Source: Dyadobacter luteus (lineage in GTDB: Bacteria; Bacteroidota; Bacteroidia; Cytophagales; Spirosomataceae). Taken from it: a stretch of 34,334 bases of DNA. Under the pieces are notes generated by a model. The model was not told the origin of the DNA. It searched no databases and was given only the letters and a program-made list of their open reading frames with translations. Of this stretch, positions 7,313 through 15,200 are shown piece after piece (position 1 is the first letter of the stretch; each line of letters opens with the position of its first letter). Both the position numbers and the translations under genes were made by a program. Location of the stretch: NCBI RefSeq assembly GCF_003383615.1, contig NZ_QNUL01000042.1, positions 1 through 34,334 of the forward strand, read 5' to 3'.

Positions 7313-8041
7313 ATGCTCATCCGAATACTTCGCAAAAGATCTCTTTTAGCACTTTGTTTATCCTTGTTTCTATCTTCAATGACCTGCGCTCAGAGCACTT
7401 CCAAACACGACGTGATTCTGAAGCGTGACAGCACCAGAATTCAGGCACTGATTACCCAAATGACCAATGAAAAGATCAACTACCGTGATTTGAGCACAGC
7501 AGATAGTGCCAAAGCTTTTATCTCCATGGATCTGGTTGCGAAAGTTTATCTGAAAAATGGAAAGATTTTGAGTGTACGGGATTCTGTTTTAGCAACTTCC
7601 ACACCTCCTGATTCCGTTGGACAATATGCAGACCTGGCCAATTTACCAAACGATGAATTTGAGAGAAGTGTTGTGATGGCGAATTCTGATCAATTAAGAG
7701 ATAAATACCGGTACTACAACGACAAAGCCATAGATGGAAAAAGAGGGGCGATCATATTCACTTCGTTGGGTGTTGCGTCTCTCGTTTCCGGACTGATTGT
7801 AGCGAATACAGGCTCTTCTACAGACAATAAAAAGATAGGATACCCTCTGGCTGTAGCGGGTACAGTTGTTGGTGGAGGTTTAGGACTTATTACTTTTACC
7901 AACCACAAAAGAAACAGCGCAAAAGCTCAAAAAGTAAAAAACGAGCTCGAAAGAAGAAACCAACCTCTTACGGTCCGTTTAAATCCTTCATATAATCCTT
8001 TCAATAATTCGGGCATGCTGGCTCTGAGAATATCTTTTTAG
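7313..8041 (+). CDS. Envelope protein of unknown function, first of three tandem paralogs
   Basis: The function is unknown. The 242-residue product has a signal peptide (MLIRILRKRSLLALCLSLFL, cut near the TCAQS). A beta-type domain follows, with SKHDVILKRDSTRIQALITQ, then AFISMDLVAKVYLKNGKILSV. This resembles a motif common in exported Bacteroidota proteins (strand pairs ending near IxYxNG). Two glycine-rich hydrophobic segments follow (about 145-166 and 177-195), then a charged KNELERRNQPLTVRLNP stretch and an end in ALRISF. The same architecture recurs in the next two genes, but this copy is the most diverged: it lacks the FEEKxQxYF segment. It is probably inner-membrane or periplasmic; the terminal Phe might also suggest outer-membrane sorting. 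Confidence 0.85.
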   Translation: MLIRILRKRSLLALCLSLFLSSMTCAQSTSKHDVILKRDSTRIQALITQMTNEKINYRDLSTADSAKAFISMDLVAKVYLKNGKILSVRDSVLATSTPPDSVGQYADLANLPNDEFERSVVMANSDQLRDKYRYYNDKAIDGKRGAIIFTSLGVASLVSGLIVANTGSSTDNKKIGYPLAVAGTVVGGGLGLITFTNHKRNSAKAQKVKNELERRNQPLTVRLNPSYNPFNNSGMLALRISF

Positions 8042-8090
8042 TTTTCGTAGCTTTACGAGAACCAAAATCTCTCTGTATATCAGCTGTTTC

Positions 8091-8846
8091 ATGAAAAATG
8101 TTTTCTGCCGAATTCATATTACCTCGTCATTGCTCATTCTGATACTTTCCTGTCTTATCGCCAATGCGCAATCTGTCACTACAAGCGATACCATTGTATT
8201 GCGAAGCGAAGCAAAACTGGAAGCAATTGTAAGAGGAATTCAGCAACACACCGTTACATATAACAAACCGAATAGCCCTGATGGACCGATACTTACACTG
8301 AATAGATTGGATATAGCTCAGATCAAATACGGGAATGGAGAGACAACCGTTTTTGAAGAGAAAAAACAAACCTATTTCAAGTTTAACAAGCCCAAAACCG
8401 ACACGACCGCCACTAAATATAGAAATGGCAAATTCTATAATCTGCCTATCAAGACAGTTCGTAACTGGAATAATGAGCAACTACAAACCAACTATCCCTT
8501 TTATCTGAAAAAGGCTGAGGGGTTTCATAAAATGGGGATCGCAGGCGTTGTCTGTGGTGTTACCGGCACCGTACTTGGTATAGGATTACTGACTGCAGGA
8601 AATAATGCGGCAGGAATTGATGGTATTATGCAGGCTATGTTAGGTGCAGCCTTTTTTTCAGCAGGCCTGGGTGCTGGTATTCCATTTGTCCTTACTGGCT
8701 TTCTTAGAGAAAAAACTTATAAAAAAAGAGCAATGCTGGTTCAAGAAGAACTTCGAAAAAGGAATCAGCCATTGGGTTATCAATTAGCTCCTGCTATCAA
8801 TTCTTCACCCCAAATGGCAGGATTAGCATTGAAGATGACTTTCTGA
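8091..8846 (+). CDS. Envelope protein of unknown function, second tandem paralog
   Basis: This 251-residue paralog has a signal peptide ending near IANAQS. The N-terminal domain contains SDTIVLRSEAKLEAIVRGIQ, LTLNRLDIAQIKYGNGETTVF and EEKKQTYF. A linker with FYNLPIKTVRNWNNEQLQTN follows, then two glycine/alanine-rich hydrophobic segments (about 151-173 and 184-206), then KKRAMLVQEELRKRNQPLGYQ and the end GLALKMTF. It is close to the next gene in every block, including the NLPI-x-x-V-x-NW motif and the C-terminal (S/L)LKMTF. The gaps to its neighbours (49 and 43 bases) suggest one transcript. No enzyme motif is visible. Confidence 0.85.
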   Translation: MKNVFCRIHITSSLLILILSCLIANAQSVTTSDTIVLRSEAKLEAIVRGIQQHTVTYNKPNSPDGPILTLNRLDIAQIKYGNGETTVFEEKKQTYFKFNKPKTDTTATKYRNGKFYNLPIKTVRNWNNEQLQTNYPFYLKKAEGFHKMGIAGVVCGVTGTVLGIGLLTAGNNAAGIDGIMQAMLGAAFFSAGLGAGIPFVLTGFLREKTYKKRAMLVQEELRKRNQPLGYQLAPAINSSPQMAGLALKMTF

Positions 8847-8889
8847 TAATCTTTGTTAGTTTCGCGTTGAACTCAACTATGTTACATTT

Positions 8890-9642
8890 ATGAAAATAAA
8901 TTTCCCTGTTTTCAAAGTTTTATTACTACTTAACTGCGTCTGTCAGCTTTGTGTAGCCCAAACAGCCCCTAAAAGCGACACAATTATTTTCAGGAATGAC
9001 GCGAAACTGGAAGTTTTAATTAAGGAGATTCAGGAGCATGCTATATCATATAAAAAGATAAACGATCCCGAGGGAACAGTCTTTACAATTAATAAGTCTG
9101 AAATAGCGAGGATTCATTTTGGTAACGGCGATACAAAGGTTTTCGAAGAAAAGGAGCAAGCTTATTTTGAATTCAGTAACAGCAAAACAACCAAAGCAGC
9201 CACACCTTTTCAGAAAGGTCAGAAGTTCTATAATCTGCCTATCCGTAACGTGCAAAATTGGCAGTCGGAACAACTGAGAACTAATTATCAATTTTACCTT
9301 AAAAAGGCTGATAACTATAAAAAAATGGGAACGGTTGGTGCTATAGGAGGAGCCGCACTAACGGGCATAGGGATTGGAATTATGAGCGGTGCAAGCAACT
9401 CTATCAATTCGTACAATGGATTCAACCAGTTTCTGGGAGGATATATGCTTTTCCTGATAGGTATTGGAGCAGGTATTCCTTTGACGATCATAGGGTTTGT
9501 TAAAAAGAAAAGCTATACCAAGAGAGCACTTCTTGTCAGAGAAGAGCTTCGGAAACGGGATAAATCGTTTGGGTTTAACATAACACCGGTACTTAACCCT
9601 TCAACCCAAATGGCTGGGGTATCTCTAAAGATGACTTTCTAA
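8890..9642 (+). CDS. Envelope protein of unknown function, third tandem paralog
   Basis: This 250-residue product is clearly a duplicate of the preceding gene: KSDTIIFRNDAKLEVLIKEI, FTINKSEIARIHFGNGDTKVF, EEKEQAYFEF, FYNLPIRNVQNWQSEQLRTN, two hydrophobic glycine-rich segments, KKSYTKRALLVREELRKRDK and GVSLKMTF. A signal peptide ends near CVAQT. The ATG at 8890 is the only good start, because the upstream ATG at 8880 runs directly into a TGA. The gene ends seven bases before a strong bidirectional terminator. Its role is unknown; the conserved C-terminal aromatic could be a sorting signal or a strand end. Confidence 0.85.
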   Translation: MKINFPVFKVLLLLNCVCQLCVAQTAPKSDTIIFRNDAKLEVLIKEIQEHAISYKKINDPEGTVFTINKSEIARIHFGNGDTKVFEEKEQAYFEFSNSKTTKAATPFQKGQKFYNLPIRNVQNWQSEQLRTNYQFYLKKADNYKKMGTVGAIGGAALTGIGIGIMSGASNSINSYNGFNQFLGGYMLFLIGIGAGIPLTIIGFVKKKSYTKRALLVREELRKRDKSFGFNITPVLNPSTQMAGVSLKMTF

Positions 9643-9648
9643 ATCATA

Positions 9649-9695
9649 GGCACAAAAAATCGGCTTAGATTAATCCAAGCCGATTTTTTTGTGCC
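9649..9695. terminator. Bidirectional terminator between convergent genes
   Basis: GGCACAAAAAATCGGCTT (9649-9666) is complementary to AAGCCGATTTTTTTGTGCC (9677-9695) apart from one extra T, giving a stem of about 18 bp with a 10-nt loop. The core AATCGGCTT/AAGCCGATT with A- and T-runs on opposite sides can terminate transcription of both the plus-strand paralog cluster and the minus-strand barrel gene. Confidence 0.9.
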
Positions 9696-9705
9696 TTGTT
9701 ATTTC

Positions 9706-10236
9706 TTAGAATTTGAAAGTAATACCTGCTTTAAGTGGAGAAGCGTTGTATCCAACTTCAGCAAATACCCCCATTGTAGGTTTGAAGTAATAACGAGCTC
9801 CGGCAAATGCTCCGAAGAATACGCCGTTATCATATGCATTATCATAGAATCCCGTCCAACCACTTGGGTCTTTATAATTGGCAATTCTGTAACCAATAGA
9901 TGGTCCTGCATAAAGATCCAGATTATCAATGGTCAGGAAGTGCTTTCCAAAATGATAAGAGCCCCTGGCAGCAACTGTGAAGAAAGTATATTTCCATTTG
10001 TAACCTCCAAATCCATTACTCCAGGTTACCAAATCAGCCTGACCACCCACGCTGATAAAGTCGTGTACACCGCCTTCAAAAGAAGCACCAACACCAACAC
10101 CGCCGCCACCATATGTGCCGCCAAGGTTAATACCGGCATTCAATAATTTATCTCCTTTTTCAAATTGTGCAAAAGCTTTTTCGGATGTTACGCTGAATAA
10201 AGCTGCAACAACAAGCATTAATAGAGTCTTTTTCAT
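9706..10236 (-). CDS. Outer-membrane beta-barrel protein, 176 aa
   Basis: This is probably a small (about eight-stranded) outer-membrane barrel of the OmpW/OMP_b-brl type. A signal peptide (MKKTLLMLVVAALFSVTSEK, cleaved after AFA) is followed by alternating amphipathic strands rich in Gly, Tyr and Phe, such as GINLGGTYGGGGVGVGASFE, LDLYAGPSIGYRIANY and GAFAGARYYFKPTMGVFAEV. The protein ends in GITFKF, a C-terminal Phe as used for BAM recognition. The substrate or role cannot be inferred; similar proteins are often of unknown function. It is monocistronic and convergent with the paralog cluster. Confidence 0.85.
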   Translation of the reverse strand: MKKTLLMLVVAALFSVTSEKAFAQFEKGDKLLNAGINLGGTYGGGGVGVGASFEGGVHDFISVGGQADLVTWSNGFGGYKWKYTFFTVAARGSYHFGKHFLTIDNLDLYAGPSIGYRIANYKDPSGWTGFYDNAYDNGVFFGAFAGARYYFKPTMGVFAEVGYNASPLKAGITFKF

Positions 10237-10384
10237 GTCTGTGAGTTTGATTATTAATATTTAATAAAGGCACAAAGTAAAATCATTTTCCACCATGTCT
10301 CAAAACTTATGCCACCGATACTTATTATACGGAATAAATTTTGGATGAGCGGTGGGCACAAATCAAGCCCACCACCCATATGCA

Positions 10385-11065
10385 TTAAATATTCTTTCTC
10401 AACTTCTCTTTGAACACCTTTTTAAACTTATCAAGCTTAGGTGCAATCACAAACGCACAGTATCCCTGATCCGGGTTATTTGCATAATAGTTCTGATGGT
10501 AATCCTCAGCAACAAAGAACTTTACAGCAGGGGTAATTTCGGTTACAATCGGCTTACTGTAAGCCCCTGATTTATCCAATTCAGCTTTTGCTGTTTCTGC
10601 CAATTGCTTTTGCTCTTCATTATGATAAAAAATTACTGAGCGGTACTGCGTTCCCACATCATTTCCCTGGCGATTGAGTGACGTTGGATCATGACTGCGG
10701 AAAAATGCTTCAAGTAAGTCCGCATAAGTAATCACTTTGGGGTCATAAGTCACCTCCACACACTCCGCATGGCCTGTCTCTCCGGTACAAACTGCCTTGT
10801 AAGTAGGGTTAGGATCATGCCCGCCCGAATATCCGGAAACCACCTTTTTGACTCCGTCCAGAGATTCAAGGACCGCTTCTGTACACCAGAAACATCCTGT
10901 TCCGAAGGTAGCCTTTTCAGTTCCGGCAGTGTTCACATTTGTTTCATCCAGAGCAACTGTTTCTTTCTCCATTTTTTTACGTTGTTTTTTATCCGACTGT
11001 GCACAGGATATAGCAACCATGCCACACAAAAATATAAAAGTGAAAAGCGAGATGGTTGTTTTCAT
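10385..11065 (-). CDS. msrA: Peptide methionine-(S)-sulfoxide reductase, probable lipoprotein
   Basis: MsrA reduces methionine-S-sulfoxide in oxidised proteins. The 226-residue product has the catalytic motif GCFWC (nucleophile Cys58), then the family blocks GVKKVVSGYSGG, AECVEVTYDP, FFRSHDPTSLNRQGNDVGTQ, FYHNEEQ and FFVAEDYHQNYY. I chose the ATG at 11065 (MKTTISLFTFIFLCGMVAIS, then Cys21): it starts a signal peptide with a lipobox-like AISC. The upstream ATG at 11104 adds 13 residues ahead of the signal and is less likely. The lipoprotein signal places the enzyme in the envelope, unlike cytosolic E. coli MsrA. The gene is divergent from hemJ. Confidence 0.92.
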   Translation of the reverse strand: MKTTISLFTFIFLCGMVAISCAQSDKKQRKKMEKETVALDETNVNTAGTEKATFGTGCFWCTEAVLESLDGVKKVVSGYSGGHDPNPTYKAVCTGETGHAECVEVTYDPKVITYADLLEAFFRSHDPTSLNRQGNDVGTQYRSVIFYHNEEQKQLAETAKAELDKSGAYSKPIVTEITPAVKFFVAEDYHQNYYANNPDQGYCAFVIAPKLDKFKKVFKEKLRKNI

Positions 11066-11214
11066 TGGCTTGATCATTAAATTATACAATTGATAAACAC
11101 CCACAGATTGAAGAAAGTTTATTCTTTCCGTGACAGATTATTTACGAAATTTGGCACAAAAAAGATTGCTCCCTTTTCATTTGGGAAATATATCGCTCTC
11201 TGTTCACCAGCATC

Positions 11215-11763
11215 ATGACCTATCTTCATTTCAAAGCACTTCATATCATTTTTGTAGTCAGCTGGTTTGCCGGCTTGTTCTATATACCCAGGCTGTTCGT
11301 CTACCACACTGAAGCAAATACCAAACCTGAAGCAGAACGAAATATATTGATTGCTCAGTTTGTTAAAATGGAAATGCTGCTATGGAAAGCCATTATGGTT
11401 CCTGCGGCATGGCTGGCCATTATCTTCGGGGGAATTCTGCTTTATATCACTCCTTCCTGGCTGGAACAGGATTGGATGCAACTCAAACTACTTTTTGTAG
11501 CCGGACTCCTCGCTTATCATTTTTTTACAGGAAAAATCCGGAATGAGTTGAAAGAGGGCAAATATCGGTTCACTTCTTTCCAGCTCAGGCTATATAATGA
11601 AGTAGCAACGATATTTCTGTTCTCCATCGTTTTTCTGGTTGTGCTCAAAAATACCGTAGATTGGCTATGGGGAGTACTCGGACTCATCACGTTCGCTATA
11701 CTCATGATGACGGCCGTGAGAATCGTTAAACGAATCCGCGAAAAGGGAAAAGAAGGAAAATAA
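11215..11763 (+). CDS. hemJ: HemJ-type protoporphyrinogen IX oxidase (UPF0093)
   Basis: HemJ oxidises protoporphyrinogen IX to protoporphyrin IX in haem synthesis and is an inner-membrane protein. The 182-residue product opens with YLHFKALHIIFVVSWFAGLF, with the family's conserved histidine near residue 10 and Trp17. It has about four membrane segments (roughly 8-26, 58-79, 90-103 and 125-165) and the block YIPRLFVYHTEA. The end is basic (RIVKRIREKGKEGK). The length fits the family. It ends just upstream of the trp promoter. No other haem genes are in the window, and the assignment rests on the N-terminal motif. Confidence 0.85.
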   Translation: MTYLHFKALHIIFVVSWFAGLFYIPRLFVYHTEANTKPEAERNILIAQFVKMEMLLWKAIMVPAAWLAIIFGGILLYITPSWLEQDWMQLKLLFVAGLLAYHFFTGKIRNELKEGKYRFTSFQLRLYNEVATIFLFSIVFLVVLKNTVDWLWGVLGLITFAILMMTAVRIVKRIREKGKEGK

Positions 11764-11792
11764 ATAAAGACTGAAAGTTTTATAATTCTTTC

Positions 11793-11824
11793 TTGAAAAT
11801 CTCAAATACGTTTACTTATCTTTG
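11793..11824 (+). promoter_or_regulatory. trp operon promoter, Bacteroidota type
   Basis: TTG (11793-11795) is followed after 21 bases by TATCTTTG (11817-11824), a full TAnnTTTG match. The transcript would begin near 11831, about 28 bases before the leader peptide ATG. The promoter starts 30 bases after the hemJ stop codon. Confidence 0.8.
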
Positions 11825-11858
11825 TGAATATAGAAAAAGGTCGCAAGACTCAAAAAAT

Positions 11859-11921
11859 ATGAATTTCACATTTAATACTATTGGTTGGTGGCGCGGACGT
11901 CTTAACAGGATGGACCGGTAA
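11859..11921 (+). CDS. trpL: trp operon leader peptide with tandem Trp codons
   Basis: This 20-codon ORF encodes MNFTFNTIGWWRGRLNRMDR with two adjacent TGG codons at 11886-11891. It lies between the trp promoter and a terminator hairpin upstream of trpE. The pattern GWWR is the same as in the E. coli trp leader ([14 protein letters not shown]), which supports a role in sensing charged tRNA-Trp through ribosome stalling. The start context CAAAAAATATGAA is almost identical to that of trpG. A TAA at 11919-11921 ends it about 43 bases before the terminator hairpin. Confidence 0.85.
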   Translation: MNFTFNTIGWWRGRLNRMDR

Positions 11922-11998
11922 CTGCTATTTTATGGTATAGAATGAAAAATATACTTCCCTAATGGCCCGCTGTCCTTCCGATGGCGGGCCTTTTTTTG
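11884..11998 (+). promoter_or_regulatory. trp attenuator: leader pairings and terminator
   Basis: The terminator is GGCCCGC (11964-11970) paired with GCGGGCC (11984-11990), followed by seven T residues. Two competing pairings are visible. The Trp-codon region 11884-11889 can pair, with G-U pairs, with 11914-11919. Segment 11908-11915 can pair with 11972-11979 (seven pairs and one mismatch), which is the terminator loop and the edge of its stem. A ribosome stalled on the Trp codons would free 11908-11915 for the second pairing and hinder termination. The terminator is certain by eye; the alternative pairings are my proposal. Confidence 0.75.
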
Positions 11999-12021
11999 TT
12001 ATTTATAATTCGATTTTTGAA

Positions 12022-13443
12022 ATGAAAACTTTGACCAACACTTACCGTATCACCACCAGCTATAAAAAACTGCTGGCCGATACGCTCACACCCGTATCCA
12101 TCTACCTGAAACTGAGAGACCGGTTCGTAAATACGATCCTACTCGAAAGTTCGGATTACCACGGAAATGAAAACTCATTTACCTATATCTGCTGTGATCC
12201 GGTAGCCTCGTTTAAACTGAATAACAGTCAGGTTAGCGTTCATTTCCCTGATAATACAAATGAGCAGTTTGTGCTGGAAAACCCTAAGGATGCAGTGCAG
12301 GCGCTATACGGATTTGCTCAGAGTTTTGTTTCAGAAAAAAGTGCTTTCCCGTTCATTACCAATGGTCTTTTCGGCCACATGACTTACGACGCGGTATCCT
12401 ATTTTGAAGATATTCAGATCCAGCCTTCCAGTCCTGAAACGGAAATAGATCAGATATTTTATCAGGTATACCGCTATGTAATTGCGATCAACCATTTCAA
12501 AAATGAGTTATATATTTTCGAACATCATTATGAAGGCGGAGACGAAGGTACAGGACTCGACCAGATTGAAATCCTGATCAAAAACCGGAATTTCCCCAAA
12601 TACGATTTCAAAATTGCATCGGAAGAAACATCCAATGTGACAGACGATGAAATGCGCACCATTATTCGTAAAGGAATCGATTATTGTCTTCGCGGCGATG
12701 TGTTCCAGATCGTTCCTTCACGCCGGTTCAGCAGGGATTTTCAGGGCGACGAATTTAACGTGTATCGTGCGCTGAGATCCATCAATCCATCTCCGTATTT
12801 GTTCTATTTCGATTACGGCAATTACAAGATTTTCGGTTCTTCTCCTGAAAAGCAGATATTTATCAAAAACGGTCAGGCAGAAATCCACCCTATTGCCGGA
12901 ACCTTCCGACGTACCGGCGACGACCAGGCCGATGCCGAAGCTGCTCAGGATTTATTAAATGACCCAAAGGAAACAGCAGAGCACGTTATGCTGGTTGATC
13001 TTGCCCGCAATGACCTGAGCAGAAGTTGTGATGCTGTCCAGGTTACCAACTACAAAGAAGTACAGTATTATTCTCACGTTATACACCTGGTTTCTAAGGT
13101 AGTAGGAAAAATGAACGAAAACGTAAATCCCTTACAACTTGTAGCCGACACATTCCCCGCCGGAACACTTACAGGCGCACCCAAGCACAATGCCATGAAA
13201 CTGATTGACGGTATGGAAAATACCAACAGAAGCATCTATGGAGGAGCAATCGGATTCATGGATTTCAACGGAGATTTTAATCATGCCATTGCGATCAGAA
13301 CTTTCCTCAGCAAAGACAATACGCTCTTCTACCGCGCCGGAATGGGCGTTGTAGCCAAGTCTGTTGTAGAAAGTGAATTACAGGAAATCAACAGCAAACT
13401 GGCTGCGCTAAGGAAGGCGATAGATTTCGCGGAGGAAATATAG
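12022..13443 (+). CDS. trpE: Anthranilate synthase component I
   Basis: TrpE converts chorismate plus ammonia (from TrpG) to anthranilate, the first step of tryptophan synthesis. The 473-residue product carries the LLES motif (40-43), the tryptophan feedback site, so the enzyme is probably Trp-inhibited. Downstream are the chorismate-binding blocks GDVFQIVPSRRF, PIAGTFRR, ETAEHVMLVDLARNDLSR and PAGTLTGAPKHNAMKLIDGM, with TGAPK at about 384-388. The ATG at 12022 was chosen because the 20-residue upstream extension from 11962 lies inside the attenuator hairpin. TrpG is a separate gene 115 bases downstream, across an inverted repeat. Confidence 0.97.
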   Translation: MKTLTNTYRITTSYKKLLADTLTPVSIYLKLRDRFVNTILLESSDYHGNENSFTYICCDPVASFKLNNSQVSVHFPDNTNEQFVLENPKDAVQALYGFAQSFVSEKSAFPFITNGLFGHMTYDAVSYFEDIQIQPSSPETEIDQIFYQVYRYVIAINHFKNELYIFEHHYEGGDEGTGLDQIEILIKNRNFPKYDFKIASEETSNVTDDEMRTIIRKGIDYCLRGDVFQIVPSRRFSRDFQGDEFNVYRALRSINPSPYLFYFDYGNYKIFGSSPEKQIFIKNGQAEIHPIAGTFRRTGDDQADAEAAQDLLNDPKETAEHVMLVDLARNDLSRSCDAVQVTNYKEVQYYSHVIHLVSKVVGKMNENVNPLQLVADTFPAGTLTGAPKHNAMKLIDGMENTNRSIYGGAIGFMDFNGDFNHAIAIRTFLSKDNTLFYRAGMGVVAKSVVESELQEINSKLAALRKAIDFAEEI

Positions 13444-13445
13444 AC

Positions 13446-13552
13446 AGCCGTGAGCTGTTAGCAATTAGCTATCAGCTTTTGAAAAGTTGTGGTAAAAAAG
13501 ATAAGTCAACAAGAACACAAGCTAACAGCTAATCGCTGATGGCTAATAGCCA
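13446..13552. repeat. Imperfect inverted repeat in the trpE-trpG gap
   Basis: The left arm (13453-13478, beginning AGCTGTTAGCAATTAGC) and the right arm (13519-13544, beginning AAGCTAACAGCTAATCGC) are inverted copies, matching at 20 of 26 positions with transition-type mismatches. The exact decamer AGCTGTTAGC (13453-13462) has its reverse complement at 13521-13530. The arms are separated by about 40 bases. In RNA they could form a long hairpin between trpE and trpG. Each arm itself consists of repeated TAGCTNAT-like units related to the atpD-atpC repeat. Confidence 0.65.
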
Positions 13553-13558
13553 AAAAAT

Positions 13559-14125
13559 ATGAAAATCCTCGTTATAGACAATTACGATTCCTTTACATAC
13601 AACCTGGTATATATCCTGCGCGAGCTGCATGATCAGGTTGATATTTACAGAAATGATAAAATCTCACTGGAAGATGTGGATCTGTATGATAAGATACTGC
13701 TTTCTCCCGGCCCGGGCATTCCATCCGAAGCAGGAATACTGCAGGATGTAGTTCGGAAGTATGGTCCTACAAAAAGCATTTTAGGCATTTGTCTGGGTCA
13801 CCAGGGAATAGGGGAGGTTTACGGTGCCGAACTTGAAAATATGTCGGATGTGCTACACGGGATCAGCGATACCGCATATGTAACCGACCCTGAAGACCGG
13901 ATTTTTAAAGGCCTTCCATCAGAGATTAAAGTAGGACGCTACCATTCCTGGACTGTAATTCCTGAAACATTCACCGATGATATGAAAATCACCGCCGTGG
14001 ACGATAAGGGCAGAGTTATGGGGCTTTCTCATAAAACCTATGATGTAAAAGGTCTGCAATTTCATCCTGAGTCGGTACTTACAGAACATGGGAAAGAAAT
14101 GCTGAAAAACTGGTTGAATATCTGA
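13559..14125 (+). CDS. trpG: Anthranilate synthase component II (glutamine amidotransferase)
   Basis: This class I glutamine amidotransferase supplies ammonia to TrpE. The 188-residue product has the oxyanion segment SPGPGIP (49-55), the nucleophile Cys78 in GICLGHQ, and the His169/Glu171 pair in LQFHPES. It opens MKILVIDNYDSFTYNLVYIL, typical of TrpG/PabA. PabA-type dual use with a PabB elsewhere is possible, but the position directly behind trpE supports the tryptophan role. It is not fused to trpD. The start context CAAAAAATATGAA matches the leader peptide. Confidence 0.96.
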   Translation: MKILVIDNYDSFTYNLVYILRELHDQVDIYRNDKISLEDVDLYDKILLSPGPGIPSEAGILQDVVRKYGPTKSILGICLGHQGIGEVYGAELENMSDVLHGISDTAYVTDPEDRIFKGLPSEIKVGRYHSWTVIPETFTDDMKITAVDDKGRVMGLSHKTYDVKGLQFHPESVLTEHGKEMLKNWLNI

Positions 14126-14210
14126 TTTCTCCGGTATGAATGGTTTCTGTTTACAGGAAATATCATTCAAACTTTTCTTTATCCAGTACAGGAATATATC
14201 TTACTATTAA

Positions 14211-15200
14211 ATGAAAACTATTTTAACGCATCTGTTTGAATATAAGGTTTTAACAAAACAACAAGCTAAAGAAATCCTGATCGGTATCAGTTCAGGACAA
14301 TACACGAATTCTGAAATCGCAGCATTTCTTACCATTTATGCCATGCGAAGCATCACAGTGGAAGAGTTGGAAGGATTTCGTGATGCCATGCTGGAAATGT
14401 GCCTGTCTGTCGATCTTTCAGCTTATGACCCCATTGATGTCTGCGGTACCGGCGGTGATGGAAAGGATACATTCAATATCTCTACCTTGTCCTGCTTTGT
14501 TGTAGCAGGCGCGGGGCAAAAAGTGGCCAAACACGGGAATCATGGCGTTTCGTCTTTGTGTGGATCGTCTACGATTCTGGAATATCTGGGTGCGAAGTTT
14601 ACCAATGAAAAGGGTATACTTGAAAAACAGATAGAAAACGCAGGTGTATGTTTTCTGCACGCCCCGCTCTTTCACCCGGCCATGAAAAACGTTGCTCCTG
14701 TACGCAAAGAATTAGGCGTAAAGACGTTCTTCAACATGCTTGGACCGATGGTGAATCCTGTGTCTCCTCAAAAGCAACTGGTAGGGGTTTTCAGCCTTGA
14801 ATTGGCACGGCTTTTTGCGTATCTTTACCAACAGACCGACAAGCAGTTTTTGGTGCTGCATGCACTGGACGGATATGACGAAGTATCATTAACAGGTGCA
14901 TTTAAAATAATAACAGCACACTCTGAGCAGGTATTGACCCCGGCTCATCTGGGACTGGATACTTTACGTGCAGAACAGCTTTTTGGCGGAGAAACAGTAG
15001 AAGCTTCGGCTAAGATTTTTATGAACGTTTTGAATAATGAGGCTACTGAAGCGCAAAAACAAGCCGTGCTTGCCAATGCTTCTCTGGCTTTGTACTGCGC
15101 TAATCCAAACCAGTCTCTGACAGACGCCGTAGCAACAGCGAGAGAGTCATTGGAAAGTGGAAAAGCACTCACCAGTTTCAAAAAACTGATCGAAATATGA
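14211..15200 (+). CDS. trpD: Anthranilate phosphoribosyltransferase
   Basis: TrpD transfers phosphoribose from PRPP to anthranilate. The 329-residue product has the glycine-rich PRPP loop GTGGDGKDTFNIST (79-92), the KHGNHGVSS segment (107-115) and the RKELGVKTFFNMLGPMVNP block around 167-184. Its length is typical of the free enzyme. It follows trpG by 85 bases. Its stop overlaps the start of the Uma2-like gene by four bases (ATGA), so those two are translationally coupled. Confidence 0.96.
   Translation: MKTILTHLFEYKVLTKQQAKEILIGISSGQYTNSEIAAFLTIYAMRSITVEELEGFRDAMLEMCLSVDLSAYDPIDVCGTGGDGKDTFNISTLSCFVVAGAGQKVAKHGNHGVSSLCGSSTILEYLGAKFTNEKGILEKQIENAGVCFLHAPLFHPAMKNVAPVRKELGVKTFFNMLGPMVNPVSPQKQLVGVFSLELARLFAYLYQQTDKQFLVLHALDGYDEVSLTGAFKIITAHSEQVLTPAHLGLDTLRAEQLFGGETVEASAKIFMNVLNNEATEAQKQAVLANASLALYCANPNQSLTDAVATARESLESGKALTSFKKLIEI

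Noticed and set aside
8041..8090. TAGCTTTA as a promoter for the second paralog
   Set aside because: It has one mismatch to TAnnTTTG and no -33 element; the short gap fits co-transcription better.
11066..11104. Upstream ATG of MsrA
   Set aside because: It adds 13 residues in front of a complete lipoprotein signal. The start at 11065 is better.
11962..12021. 20-residue N-terminal extension of TrpE (MARCPSDGGPFF...)
   Set aside because: These codons are the attenuator hairpin and T-run. The TrpE family begins at about the ATG at 12022.
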